From: [Clostridium] symbiosum | Lineage (GTDB): Bacteria; Bacillota; Clostridia; Lachnospirales; Lachnospiraceae | Assembly: GCA_021769625.1 (NCBI GenBank) | Contig: JAETSN010000017.1 | Span: forward strand, 1 to 64,000 | Length of the DNA stretch: 64,000 bases | Reading direction: 5' to 3' | Shown: piece after piece, positions 15,384 to 23,536 of the stretch | Layout of the letters: every line of letters starts with the position of its first letter | How positions within the stretch are numbered: position 1 is the stretch's first letter | Notes under the pieces: generated by a model | Databases searched by the model: none | What the model saw: only the letters and a program-made list of their open reading frames with translations | What the model was told of the DNA's origin: nothing | Position numbers and translations under genes: made by a program

Positions 15384-16289
15384 TCATCCTCTGTATTCTT
15401 CTTTCAATACATCATTGATCATCCCATAGGGAATGTCAAACTGAAAATTGCCCGCTGCATAGGGAGCGATCTCATAGATATTGGAGATAAAGCGGATGCC
15501 CTCCTTTGTAAAATACCACTCCTCGCCCTCCATTTTGCTTTCCATTATTCCCTGCAGGCCTCCCACGCCCTCCAGTATATCCTCGTCAAAAAGCAGCCCC
15601 TGCGCCTTCAGATCCTCACACTGCCGCAGCATCTCCTGCACGCAGATCTCCTGAAGCGCTGCCACATCCTGCGCAATATCTTCTATCGCCAGAACCGCCC
15701 CTGTCTCCGCATCGAAATTCAGGCCGTACTCCATGTAACTGCCGTGGGCGCCGCCCTCAAAATTATCGAAAGAAACGACAAAAGACAGAATCCGCCCGTC
15801 ATTTCTCTCTACCCCATACCCCTGGTTCTCACTGTAGGACATGCCGCTGTCCGAAACAAGCATATCCTGCTTTGCCCATTCCAAAGACTCCGCGAGGGTT
15901 TCCTGAAAGGACTGCTCCCGCTTCTCAAACTCCGCCATGATCGCCTGCGCGGCGGCTTCATTCCCCTCCACCGTGACCATCACACGATCATAGCTGGAAG
16001 TCATGATCACTGTCTCTCCCTCCGTGTATTCCTGCTTTTCCGTCTCGATCGTCACAACCGCAGGTTTTTCATCAGAAGCCGCCCCCGGTTCCTCGCCTGC
16101 AGGCTCTTTGGGCAGCTGCGCATCCCCCGAAGCCCCTTCCTCTTTCGGTTCTTCGTTTTCTTCTTCTGTCTGAGGTGCCTGCGTGATCGATTCCTCCTCC
16201 ACGATCTGTATATCACCCTCATTGCCGCCGCAGGCCGCCAGCATGACAGCCATGCCGAATCCGCACAATATTGCACGCCATTTTTTCAT
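15384..16289 (-). CDS. DUF3298/DUF4163 lipoprotein
   Basis: 301 residues. The start at 16289 is supported by GAAAGAGGAGAAG and gives a clean lipoprotein signal with lipobox LAAC near residue 20. An acidic, Gln/Glu-rich linker (EEESITQAPQTEEENEEP) follows, then a DUF4163-like segment and DUF3298 with the hallmark FEGGAHGS near residue 178 and FDAETGAVL. The C-terminus (NFQFDIPYGMINDVLK) is typical. Related domains occur in RsiV-like anti-sigma factors and in surface proteins of unknown role. Here there is no sigma-factor gene beside it, so it is probably a free lipoprotein on the outer face of the membrane. Confidence 0.85.
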   Translation of the reverse strand: MKKWRAILCGFGMAVMLAACGGNEGDIQIVEEESITQAPQTEEENEEPKEEGASGDAQLPKEPAGEEPGAASDEKPAVVTIETEKQEYTEGETVIMTSSYDRVMVTVEGNEAAAQAIMAEFEKREQSFQETLAESLEWAKQDMLVSDSGMSYSENQGYGVERNDGRILSFVVSFDNFEGGAHGSYMEYGLNFDAETGAVLAIEDIAQDVAALQEICVQEMLRQCEDLKAQGLLFDEDILEGVGGLQGIMESKMEGEEWYFTKEGIRFISNIYEIAPYAAGNFQFDIPYGMINDVLKEEYRG

Positions 16290-16448
16290 AATTCTTCTCC
16301 TCTTTCTTCCTTTTCTCCTCAAATAATCAGAGCCTGATCCATATAAGCCCCCGACACGCTCCATTCTCCAACGCAATGCCGTTTTACGCCTATTTTAACC
16401 AGACTCGTTATAGAATAGATGTCGGCAAAAATATTTCGCCAACCACTG

Positions 16449-16946
16449 CTACCCCTGCATCCCATACACTTCCCTGCACATCCGCTTTCCTGCGGCAGTC
16501 CTGAAAACACGGCTGTACGCATGCTCTATCGCTTTTTCGTCCTCATGCCCCTCGAAAAGGTTCACAAGGAAATCCGCCTCCACCAGGATCTGATAATCTG
16601 CGCCGTCGATATCCGTATAAGTATGATGGTGTCCCACCAGATAGCATACCCTCTCCACCAGCTTTTCCGCATAACCGGACTCTTCCAGCATCAGCTTTGC
16701 TGCCGCGGGTCCTTCCTTTTCCTGTAACGGTCCTGCATCGCTGCCGTACTTTTCTTCCGCAATCTTAATGCCGATATCGTGCACAAGCGCCGCCGCTTCC
16801 AGAATCTCAAGCGTCTCCTGATCCAGCCCTTCCTCCTCCCCGATCCACTTCGCAAAACTGTGGACTTTCAGGAAATGATGGATCCTGGCGGGATCACCTG
16901 CATAATAGTTTGTCATATTCCCTTTTAAAATATGTAATTTATCCAC
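16449..16946 (-). CDS. HD domain phosphohydrolase
   Basis: 165 residues. Metal-binding HD motif in AAALVHDIGIKIAEEK, upstream HHFLKVHSFAKWI and downstream LVGHHHTYTDIDGADYQILVEADFLVNLFEG match the small single-domain HD hydrolases. Substrate is not predictable; the family hydrolyses nucleotides or phosphate esters. It stands alone with an AAAGGAG-type site before the ATG. Confidence 0.85.
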   Translation of the reverse strand: MDKLHILKGNMTNYYAGDPARIHHFLKVHSFAKWIGEEEGLDQETLEILEAAALVHDIGIKIAEEKYGSDAGPLQEKEGPAAAKLMLEESGYAEKLVERVCYLVGHHHTYTDIDGADYQILVEADFLVNLFEGHEDEKAIEHAYSRVFRTAAGKRMCREVYGMQG

Positions 16947-17171
16947 CGCCTTCTCTCCTTTACATCACTTTTTCAGAATTTTATTAAAACATCTCTCCTT
17001 TGTCAATACTTCATGTCCCTGCGCAGCTTTATATCCGCAACGGTCCTGCTTTCTGCCAAACTGCTGACAATCCATTTTTTTGCGGAACAATACCGCACAT
17101 CATTCCCTTTACGGAGAAAATGTGGTACAATCATATCCATAAATTCACTTCAAAATGAAAGGAGTTTTCTC

Positions 17172-17555
17172 ATGAAATTATCAGATTCCGTTACCGGCCT
17201 GCAGCACATCGGCATTCCCTCCGCGGATCTTCAGAAATCCGTAGATTTTTACGAAGCGCTGGGCTTTACCAACATTTATCAGACAGTAAACGGAGACGAC
17301 CATGTGGCATTTCTGGAACTGGGCGGCCTTGTTCTGGAACTCTACGGAAACCGTTCCATCAAAGGAGAATCCGGCGCCATCGACCATATCGCTTTGAACA
17401 GCACCGATATCGACGCCTCCTATGCCGCCTGCAAAGAACTTGGCCTCACCTTTTTTGATGACATGAGTTCCCTGCCTTTCTGGGACAACGGCATCAAATA
17501 TTTCTCCGTTGTCGGTCCCAGCAAGGAGATCGTGGAGATCTGCCAGAAGCTGTAG
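17172..17555 (+). CDS. VOC family (glyoxalase/dioxygenase fold) protein
   Basis: 127 residues, starting at the ATG after AAAGGAGTTTTCTC. It shows the paired beta-alpha-beta VOC repeat: LQHIGIPSADLQKSVDFYEALGF, VAFLELGGLVLELYG, then IDHIALNSTDIDASYAACKELG and KYFSVVGPSKEIVEICQ. Possible metal ligands are the first-repeat His (HIGI), a mid Glu (LELYG), the second-repeat His (DHIA) and the final Glu (EIVEI), consistent with a lactoylglutathione-lyase-like metal site. Substrate unknown. Confidence 0.85.
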   Translation: MKLSDSVTGLQHIGIPSADLQKSVDFYEALGFTNIYQTVNGDDHVAFLELGGLVLELYGNRSIKGESGAIDHIALNSTDIDASYAACKELGLTFFDDMSSLPFWDNGIKYFSVVGPSKEIVEICQKL

Positions 17556-17592
17556 GCTTTATGTAAACTGCTTACATCCGCGGCACCACAGA

Positions 17593-17740
17593 GTCAATAA
17601 CCCCGTCGCAAGCAACGGGGCATGGAATTTGAAACGCCCCAAGGGGCGGGGTATTGACCCTCGCGACATTCGCCAAGTCAGCTTGCTGACTTTATGCTCG
17701 CGCAAGCGCGGCACTTGGCTCATTGCTCGCGAGAATAAAA
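17593..17740. repeat. Double-cloverleaf palindromic repeat
   Basis: Two nested palindromes side by side. The left module (17593-17658) has GTCAATA(A)CCCCG and CGGGGTATTGAC ends enclosing CCCCGT/ACGGGG and CGCCCC/GGGGCG hairpins. The right module (17660-17733) has CTCGCGA/TCGCGAG ends and GCCAAGT/ACTTGGC arms enclosing GTCAGC/GCTGAC and CGCG/CGCG hairpins. A diverged copy is at 15217-15341, and the first ~22 bases recur at 32597-32618. It has no coding potential and sits just after the VOC gene. Confidence 0.8.
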
Positions 17741-17856
17741 GTACGTTTGCAAAACTCCCGTGTCCCGGAATTTTTGCGGGCGCAGCTTTTGTTCCACCCA
17801 CGTGACTGCATCATCTATTCTTTCCCTTATATGCAGAATGTACATTCCTACAGAGT

Positions 17857-18657
17857 TTATATCAATTCCAGCCTCTCAAGCCCCAGATAGATCCCGTCGT
17901 GGAACATATCCTCCGTTATAAACGCCGCCCGCTTTATGATCTCCGGCGAAGCATTTCCCATAGCCACGCCTGTCCCTGTCACTTCGAACATCGATATGTC
18001 GTTGTTGCTGTCCCCGAAACAGACCGTATCTTCCTTCTCATATCCCAGAACCCCGCACACCAGCGCAATGGCAAAGCCTTTGGAAAATCCCTTTTTTACA
18101 AATTCAACGGTGCCGCCCGCCATCCCCTCCTCGTGCTTCACATAATCATAGTAAGGCGAAAGTTCCTCATAAGCCCTCTGCTCCGCGCAGCCCGGACGGA
18201 GCTTGGCGCTGATCTTCGCGATATGCATGGCATCCTCATTGCCCTTGATCGGCTTCCATTTCTCCCCGAGCTGTTTTGTGATCAGTTCCGCAAACCAGTC
18301 CACATCATTAGTGTACTCTTCCTTATCGTAATACATGAAGTGCGTCCCCTCCATCACAGGGATCATCCCGCAGCTCCGGAGTATCTCGGCCGAGAGTCGT
18401 GCCTCCTTTGGCGTCATCTCCTTATCCAGAAGCACTTTCTTCCGGTATTCTATATAGGCGCCGCAATTGGCGATCATACCGGTAAATGCCATCCGCTTCA
18501 CTTCATCGGGCACAAAAGAAAAGGCCCTCCCGGTGCAGAGGAAGGCATCATGGCCGTTTTCCACGAGCCTTCTGACTGCTTCCTTCGCACTCTCCGGGAC
18601 GCCCTTTTTGATGTCCAGTATCGTTCCGTCCGCATCAAAAAACACGATTTTTTTCAT
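17857..18657 (-). CDS. HAD hydrolase, Cof/YwpJ type
   Basis: 266 residues. The catalytic aspartates are in FFDADGTI; motif II is in FLCTGRAFS, the Lys is in FVKKGFSKGFAI, and the metal aspartates are in VCFGDSNNDISMF. The large C2B cap between them is typical of Cof-type phosphatases acting on sugar phosphates or flavin nucleotides. The ATG at 18657 is the one fitting the family N-terminus. It follows the Lys/Ala-rich gene by 10 bases and is the last gene of the parA unit. Confidence 0.9.
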   Translation of the reverse strand: MKKIVFFDADGTILDIKKGVPESAKEAVRRLVENGHDAFLCTGRAFSFVPDEVKRMAFTGMIANCGAYIEYRKKVLLDKEMTPKEARLSAEILRSCGMIPVMEGTHFMYYDKEEYTNDVDWFAELITKQLGEKWKPIKGNEDAMHIAKISAKLRPGCAEQRAYEELSPYYDYVKHEEGMAGGTVEFVKKGFSKGFAIALVCGVLGYEKEDTVCFGDSNNDISMFEVTGTGVAMGNASPEIIKRAAFITEDMFHDGIYLGLERLELI

Positions 18658-18667
18658 ACTGGCCTCA

Positions 18668-19072
18668 TTACAGAAGATATGTCGGCAGCTCACAGTAGAT
18701 ATGGCTTACCGCCTCAAACTTTTTCTCATGAATATCGTCCGATGAAATGACAGAAGCTGCCACCACTGTCCCGGGCTTCTTTTCCGCTGTTTTTTCTGCT
18801 GCCTTCTTCGCAGGCGCAGCTTTTTTCTTCGCCGCTGCCGCTTTTGTCGTCTCTTTCTTTCCTGGTGCCGCTTTCGGCGCCGCCTTCTTTTCCGCTGTCG
18901 CTTTCACCGTTTCCTTCGCGTCCTTCTTCTCCGGCGCCGCCTTTGTCTCTTCCTTCTTCTCCATATCCGCCTCCGCTTTCTTCTCCGCTGCCATTTCCAT
19001 TGCTTCTTCCTTCTTTTCCGCTGCAGCCTTCGCTTTCGCTGCCCTCTGAATGCTTCCCTTTCCTACCGGCAT
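18668..19072 (-). CDS. Lys/Ala-rich histone H1-like protein
   Basis: 134 residues. Most of the chain is a low-complexity run of Lys, Ala and Glu (AEKKAAPKAAPGKKETTKAA, AAAKKKAAPAKKAAEK), very like eukaryotic H1 tails or bacterial Hc1/AlgP proteins. A short ordered C-terminus (FEAVSHIYCELPTYLL) follows. The N-terminal MPVGKGSIQRAA appears conserved. Its start overlaps the parA stop, so the two are translationally coupled. A DNA- or RNA-coating role beside ParA is inferred from composition and position only. Confidence 0.75.
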   Translation of the reverse strand: MPVGKGSIQRAAKAKAAAEKKEEAMEMAAEKKAEADMEKKEETKAAPEKKDAKETVKATAEKKAAPKAAPGKKETTKAAAAKKKAAPAKKAAEKTAEKKPGTVVAASVISSDDIHEKKFEAVSHIYCELPTYLL

Positions 19073-19851
19073 AGCCCAATGACCTCCTTCGCTAATTCAT
19101 AATATTCTTTTGCGCTTCTGCTGCTTTTTTTATACACAAGAACGGGACTGGAATCATCCTGCGCCCATTCGATCGAACTGTCCACATGGATATAATTCTC
19201 AAACACCCTCACATCTTCCACTTCCTGCAGCGTCTCCAACGTCTGGCGAAAATAATTTTTCCGCTCATCCACTTTTGTGATCGCAATGCCGAGGAGCTCC
19301 AGATCCGGCGCGATCTCCTCCGCCCCGCCCAAAAACTCAAACATATTCGCCAATCCGAACAGTCCCCAGGGGCTGGCCTCCACCGGAATGATCATCTTAT
19401 CCGAGGCACAGAGTATGTTCATCACCCAGCCCCCCAGCGTAGGCGGCGCATCGATCAGGATAAAATCATACCGCTCCGACGCCTTGATGCTCTTTAACGC
19501 TTTTTTCAGGATGAACTCCCGCTGCCACTTCGCGAAAAGTTCATACTCAATGGAACTCATCAGCGTTGAGGAAGGGATGATATCCAGATTTTCATACCCT
19601 GTCGGCACGATAAAGTCCTGCAGGTCCTGCTGGTTTTTCATCGCAATATACAGGTTTTTTTCTCCCTTCGCCATCTCCAGCACCTTCTCCTCCCCGAAAA
19701 ACGAGAGGGACAGATTGAGCTGCATATCGCCGTCTATGAGCAGCACCTTATGTCCCAAAAGCGCCATGGCATACCCTATGTTGGAGCAGGATGTACTCTT
19801 TCCCGATCCCCCCTTGTTATTGCAAAAGCATATCGTCGTTGTCTTTCCCAT
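19063..19851 (-). CDS. ParA/Soj-like ATPase
   Basis: 262 residues. The deviant Walker A CNNKGGSGKST near the N-terminus, switch I region LIDGDMQLN, and Walker B YDFILIDAPPTLGG identify a ParA/MinD-type ATPase. The start at 19851 gives the normal family N-terminus MGKTTTICFCNN. No ParB or parS-like site is present; instead the partner is the histone-like protein. It may position a cargo other than the chromosome or be an orphan of plasmid origin. A promoter lies at 19975-20003. Confidence 0.9.
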   Translation of the reverse strand: MGKTTTICFCNNKGGSGKSTSCSNIGYAMALLGHKVLLIDGDMQLNLSLSFFGEEKVLEMAKGEKNLYIAMKNQQDLQDFIVPTGYENLDIIPSSTLMSSIEYELFAKWQREFILKKALKSIKASERYDFILIDAPPTLGGWVMNILCASDKMIIPVEASPWGLFGLANMFEFLGGAEEIAPDLELLGIAITKVDERKNYFRQTLETLQEVEDVRVFENYIHVDSSIEWAQDDSSPVLVYKKSSRSAKEYYELAKEVIGLCR

Positions 19852-19974
19852 ACAATATTCCTTACTCCGGTTCCGCACGATCCCTTCCCATACGCTGTTT
19901 AGGGATATGCTGTTTTACCACTCCATATGACTCTGATTCTAATGCATATTTCTGCTGTTTCCGAATATAATACC

Positions 19975-20003
19975 AGTATACGGCGAGCCGCAAAACATGT
20001 CCA
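19975..20003 (-). promoter_or_regulatory. Promoter of the parA unit
   Basis: Minus-strand TGGACA (19998-20003) and TATACT (19975-19980), 17-bp spacer. The leader to the ATG is about 115 bases. The rest of the 443-bp spacer up to 20294 is AT-rich with only the terminator at 20240-20283. Confidence 0.6.
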
Positions 20004-20239
20004 GAGGAAAATTCACCTTAAAAAAGGTACTATTTTAAGATTCTTTTTTTTTCCTTTAGATTTTCTTAATAAAAGAAATTTTTCTTTTAGATTCCTGCCA
20101 CACTTTTGACACATTTTCCATTTATCATAATAAACATAGAGCAGGGCACAAACCTACCGAATACCCCACCTTCATAAAGAAGATTTCGGAACGGTTCCTG
20201 CATCTATACACTTTTCATATCTCCCCCTTGTTTTAAAAG

Positions 20240-20283
20240 TAAATAAAACGCCCTGGCGAGTGAGCCGGGGCGTTTTATTTACT
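20240..20283. terminator. Strong terminator after metI
   Basis: Stem TAAATAAAACGCCC(T)GGC / GCC(G)GGGCGTTTTATTTA around a GAGTGA loop, 12 bases past the metI stop. It can work on either strand. Confidence 0.9.
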
Positions 20284-20294
20284 ATATTTTTTCT

Positions 20295-20957
20295 CTATCG
20301 GTTTCTCTTATCCATCTTCTTGGAAATCTTTGTCCCGATATACTGCATCACCTGTACCAGCACAACGAGCAGTACCACAGTGATCATCATGATATCCACC
20401 TGATAGCGGTGATAGCCGTAGCGGATCGCCACATCCCCGAGCCCGCCGCCGCCTACCGCGCCGGACATCGCGGAATATCCCAGTATCGTCGCGAGAGCGA
20501 TCGTCCCCCCCACGATAAGGGATACCCTTGCCTCCGCCAGAAATACTTTCCACACAATATGCCAGGTGCCCGCTCCCATGCTCTGGGCGGCCTCGATCAC
20601 TCCCTTGTCCACTTCCAGCAGGGAAGACTCCACGAGGCGCGCGATAAAGGGCGCCGCCGCGATCGTCAGCGGCACGACCGTCGCCGTAGGGCCGTAACTC
20701 TTCCCGACGATCAGCTTTGTAAAAGGCATCAGCATGATGAGCAGTATGATAAAAGGCACACTCCTCACAATATTCACAATAAAATCCAACACTTTATAAA
20801 TGACGGCATTTGGTTTCAAGCCGTCCGGCGCCGTCAGCACCAACGCAATCCCCATCGGCAGCCCGAGGGCATAAGCCAATGTAGTTGACGCAAGTGTCAT
20901 ATATATGGTAGTCCACGTCTCCTTTGCCAGCATGGAAATCGTCTGATGATCAAACAT
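20295..20957 (-). CDS. metI: Methionine ABC transporter permease
   Basis: 220 residues, five or six membrane segments. The coupling motif EAAQSMGAGTWHIVWKVFLAEA is typical of binding-protein-dependent permeases, and the closing half (IVGGTIALATILGYSAMSGAVGGGGLGDVAIRYGY) is the MetI signature. It overlaps metN by 8 bases. No MetQ substrate-binding lipoprotein is adjacent, so that part must be encoded elsewhere. Confidence 0.93.
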   Translation of the reverse strand: MFDHQTISMLAKETWTTIYMTLASTTLAYALGLPMGIALVLTAPDGLKPNAVIYKVLDFIVNIVRSVPFIILLIMLMPFTKLIVGKSYGPTATVVPLTIAAAPFIARLVESSLLEVDKGVIEAAQSMGAGTWHIVWKVFLAEARVSLIVGGTIALATILGYSAMSGAVGGGGLGDVAIRYGYHRYQVDIMMITVVLLVVLVQVMQYIGTKISKKMDKRNR

Positions 20958-21966
20958 AATCTTCCAGCACCTCCACTCCCAGTTTTCTCTCCCGCAGATA
21001 TTCGATCATACGGTTTGCGATCATTTCTTCCTCCGGCAACTGCAGGATCATCTGGCCGTGGGCAATGCCGCCGATATCCTTGGTGTCCGCCAACAGGATA
21101 TTGACAGGCGCCTTGCACTCTAAAACCATATTGCCGATCACCGGTTCAAAAGAAGAATTTTCGGAAAAGACAATACGGATACATTTCTTTCCGTGCATCA
21201 GGCTGTAGTCTTTGCCGCTGCCCTGATAGATCAACTTTTTCCCCGCTTTCGTCTTCGGGTGGGAAAAGACCTCTTCCACTGTCCCTGTCTCCGCCAGCGT
21301 TCCCTGATCGATGATCGCCACATGGGTACAGATTTCCTGTACCACCGCCATCTCATGCGTAATGATGACTATAGTGATCCCGAATCTCTGATTGATATCC
21401 TTCAGCAGCGCCAGAATGGACTTTGTCGTCGTAGGGTCTAATGCGCTGGTCGCCTCATCGCAGAGCAGGATCTTCGGATCCATCGCCAGCGCCCTCGCGA
21501 TCGCAACACGCTGCTTCTGTCCGCCGGAAAGCTGGGACGGATAAGCCTTTGCCTTCTCCTCCAGATCCACGATCTTTAACAATTCCGCCGCCTTTTCCCT
21601 CGCCTTCTTTTTGGACATCCCGACGATCTCCAGCGGGAAACAGATATTATCCAACACCGTCCGCTGCATCAGCAGGTTGAAATGCTGGAAGATCATCGCG
21701 ATCTTTGTCCGAAGTTTCCGAAGTTCCTCCTCGCTCATCGCCGACAGGTCATGATCCTCGATACAGACCGTACCGGCAGTGGGACGCTCCAGAAAATTCA
21801 GGCACCGCACAAGCGTGCTCTTTCCGGCGCCGCTCATCCCGATAATACCGTATATTTCTCCTTTATGTATTTCCAGATTGACATGGTCAAGCGCTTCCAC
21901 TACCGCTTCTTTCGTCTCAAAGGTCTTGCAGACATCCTTCACCGAAATCATAACTTCTTCGTACAT
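20950..21966 (-). CDS. metN: Methionine ABC transporter ATPase
   Basis: 338 residues. Walker A GMSGAGKST, signature LSGGQKQR, Walker B LLCDEATSALDP, switch ITHEMAVV. The C-terminal ~80 residues are the NIL domain that senses methionine and inhibits transport (KAPVNILLADTKDIGGIAHGQMILQLP). The start at 21966 follows GTGAGGAAAAG. It is only ~28 bases after the MFS gene, so the three genes may be cotranscribed. No SAM or T-box leader fits in that gap. Confidence 0.94.
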   Translation of the reverse strand: MYEEVMISVKDVCKTFETKEAVVEALDHVNLEIHKGEIYGIIGMSGAGKSTLVRCLNFLERPTAGTVCIEDHDLSAMSEEELRKLRTKIAMIFQHFNLLMQRTVLDNICFPLEIVGMSKKKAREKAAELLKIVDLEEKAKAYPSQLSGGQKQRVAIARALAMDPKILLCDEATSALDPTTTKSILALLKDINQRFGITIVIITHEMAVVQEICTHVAIIDQGTLAETGTVEEVFSHPKTKAGKKLIYQGSGKDYSLMHGKKCIRIVFSENSSFEPVIGNMVLECKAPVNILLADTKDIGGIAHGQMILQLPEEEMIANRMIEYLRERKLGVEVLEDYV

Positions 21967-21993
21967 TCTTTTCCTCACTCTTTACCCTGAACC

Positions 21994-23295
21994 TTATTTT
22001 GCGTCCTTATTCATCGGCCGCACAAGGAATACGCTCAAAAGCAGCGCGATGATGTAGAGCACTATCGTAAAGTAGAGCACGTTCTGATAACCCACAGGAT
22101 TGATGCTGTTGCCATGGGAATCCGTCATAAATTCCCCGGTGCTGTTCACGATCAGGTTTGCGATCTGGTTGCCCGTCAGGCCTGCAAACGCCCAGGCGGA
22201 CAGTGTGATCCCGTGGAGCGCACTGATGCTGCCCATACCGTAATGGTCGGACAGAAGCGTCGGCACATTGGAGAAGCCGCCGCCGTAACCCGCGTTGACG
22301 ACAAAGATCAGCCCCAGCACAAGAACCATGAGCAGCATATTGCCCTGACCGTTCTTGATGCCGCCTGTCACCATCACCAGCCCGGTGAACACGATGGAAA
22401 GCACGAAGATCAGTTTGTAGATCGTATTTCTGTCTTTCATGGTGTCTGCCCAAGCGGAAAAGCCCAGACGCCCGCCCGCGTTAAAGATCGCGGATACTGT
22501 GGAGATCACGCCCACTGCGCCGGCAAGGCCGATACATTTCACGATCATCTTCTCCTGGGAGATCAGCGCGAGGCCGCAGGTGATATTGATGTAGAACATC
22601 AGCCAGATACCGATATAATTGGCAACCGGCCTTGTCTTGATAACGGCGATGATGCCCTGTCCTTTCTCTTTCTTCTGCGGTTCATGCCAGCCCTCCGGCT
22701 TTTTGAGCAGCAGATGTCCCACGAACATCATCACGAAATAGACGCATGCCAGGATCAGGAACATCTTGTAGATGCCGCCTTCTCCCAGATTATCCAACAT
22801 TGCCTGCATGATCGGGCTTGCGATCGCCTTCGCCGCGCCGAAACCTGCCACGGCAAGGCCCGTAGCGAGGCCCTTCCTGTCCTCGAACCAGAGCATCAGC
22901 GTCTTTACAGGCGACAGATAGCCTGTTCCGAGGCCGATACCCATGATGAATCCGTAACACAGATAAATGCCGATCAGTACAGCTACGCTACCCTGATGCT
23001 GCCCGCCGTACCAGATGCAGAGCCCTGTGCCCGCCATGCCCGCCGCAAAGCAGACCGACGCGATCAGGGATGATTTATGAATATCCTTTTCCACCACATT
23101 TCCCAAAAATGCCGCCGACATACCGAGGAAGAAGATGGCGAAGCTGAACGCCCACTCCGTCGCCCCTTTCGAAAAGCCGATATAATCCGCGATCTCCTGG
23201 CTGAAGATAGACCAGCAGTAAACCGTACCGATGCTGCAGTGGAGTAAAAGTGCCGGAATCGCAGCGTTTACCCATTTGTTTTGATTCTTTTTCAT
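21994..23295 (-). CDS. MFS transporter, OFA (oxalate/formate antiporter) family
   Basis: 433 residues with twelve predicted membrane segments. N-terminal CSIGTVYCWSIFSQEIADY and central YLSPVKTLMLWFEDRKGLATGLAVAGFGAAKAI match the OFA branch, which exchanges small mono- or dicarboxylates. A charged loop PEGWHEPQKKEKGQG separates the halves. The start at 23295 excludes 22 residues of unlikely leader. It precedes metN and is divergent from the carbamate-kinase-like gene, suggesting but not proving a link to anion metabolism. Confidence 0.88.
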   Translation of the reverse strand: MKKNQNKWVNAAIPALLLHCSIGTVYCWSIFSQEIADYIGFSKGATEWAFSFAIFFLGMSAAFLGNVVEKDIHKSSLIASVCFAAGMAGTGLCIWYGGQHQGSVAVLIGIYLCYGFIMGIGLGTGYLSPVKTLMLWFEDRKGLATGLAVAGFGAAKAIASPIMQAMLDNLGEGGIYKMFLILACVYFVMMFVGHLLLKKPEGWHEPQKKEKGQGIIAVIKTRPVANYIGIWLMFYINITCGLALISQEKMIVKCIGLAGAVGVISTVSAIFNAGGRLGFSAWADTMKDRNTIYKLIFVLSIVFTGLVMVTGGIKNGQGNMLLMVLVLGLIFVVNAGYGGGFSNVPTLLSDHYGMGSISALHGITLSAWAFAGLTGNQIANLIVNSTGEFMTDSHGNSINPVGYQNVLYFTIVLYIIALLLSVFLVRPMNKDAK

Positions 23296-23536
23296 TGCGT
23301 ATTGTGTCCTTTCTTTCTTTTTATTACATTTTATTGCGGCCAAAAACCTCAAATTATACATAATCCGAACTTATTCTACCCCACTTCGGAGAAAAATTCA
23401 AGGTGTGAAGTGCCAAAATGCCATTGATAAAAATGCCGTGGAAAGGCAGCGGTACGGTCTATACAAAATCTTATATTTTTGCTATACTGAATTTTATCAA
23501 AACAGAATGAAAAACTTTCGCATGAGAGGTATTTTT

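Noticed and set aside
17593..17740. tRNA gene because of the cloverleaf shape
   Set aside because: No T-loop TTCGANTC box, no 7-bp acceptor with CCA-side logic and no anticodon arm of normal length; the stems are palindromic repeats.
18726..19079. Overlapping Gly/Ser-rich and Ala/Phe-rich open frames
   Set aside because: They are shadows of the low-complexity Lys/Ala gene; only that frame has a ribosome site and coupling to parA.
21967..21993. SAM riboswitch or T-box before metNI
   Set aside because: Only about 28 bases separate metN from the MFS gene, too short for either leader.
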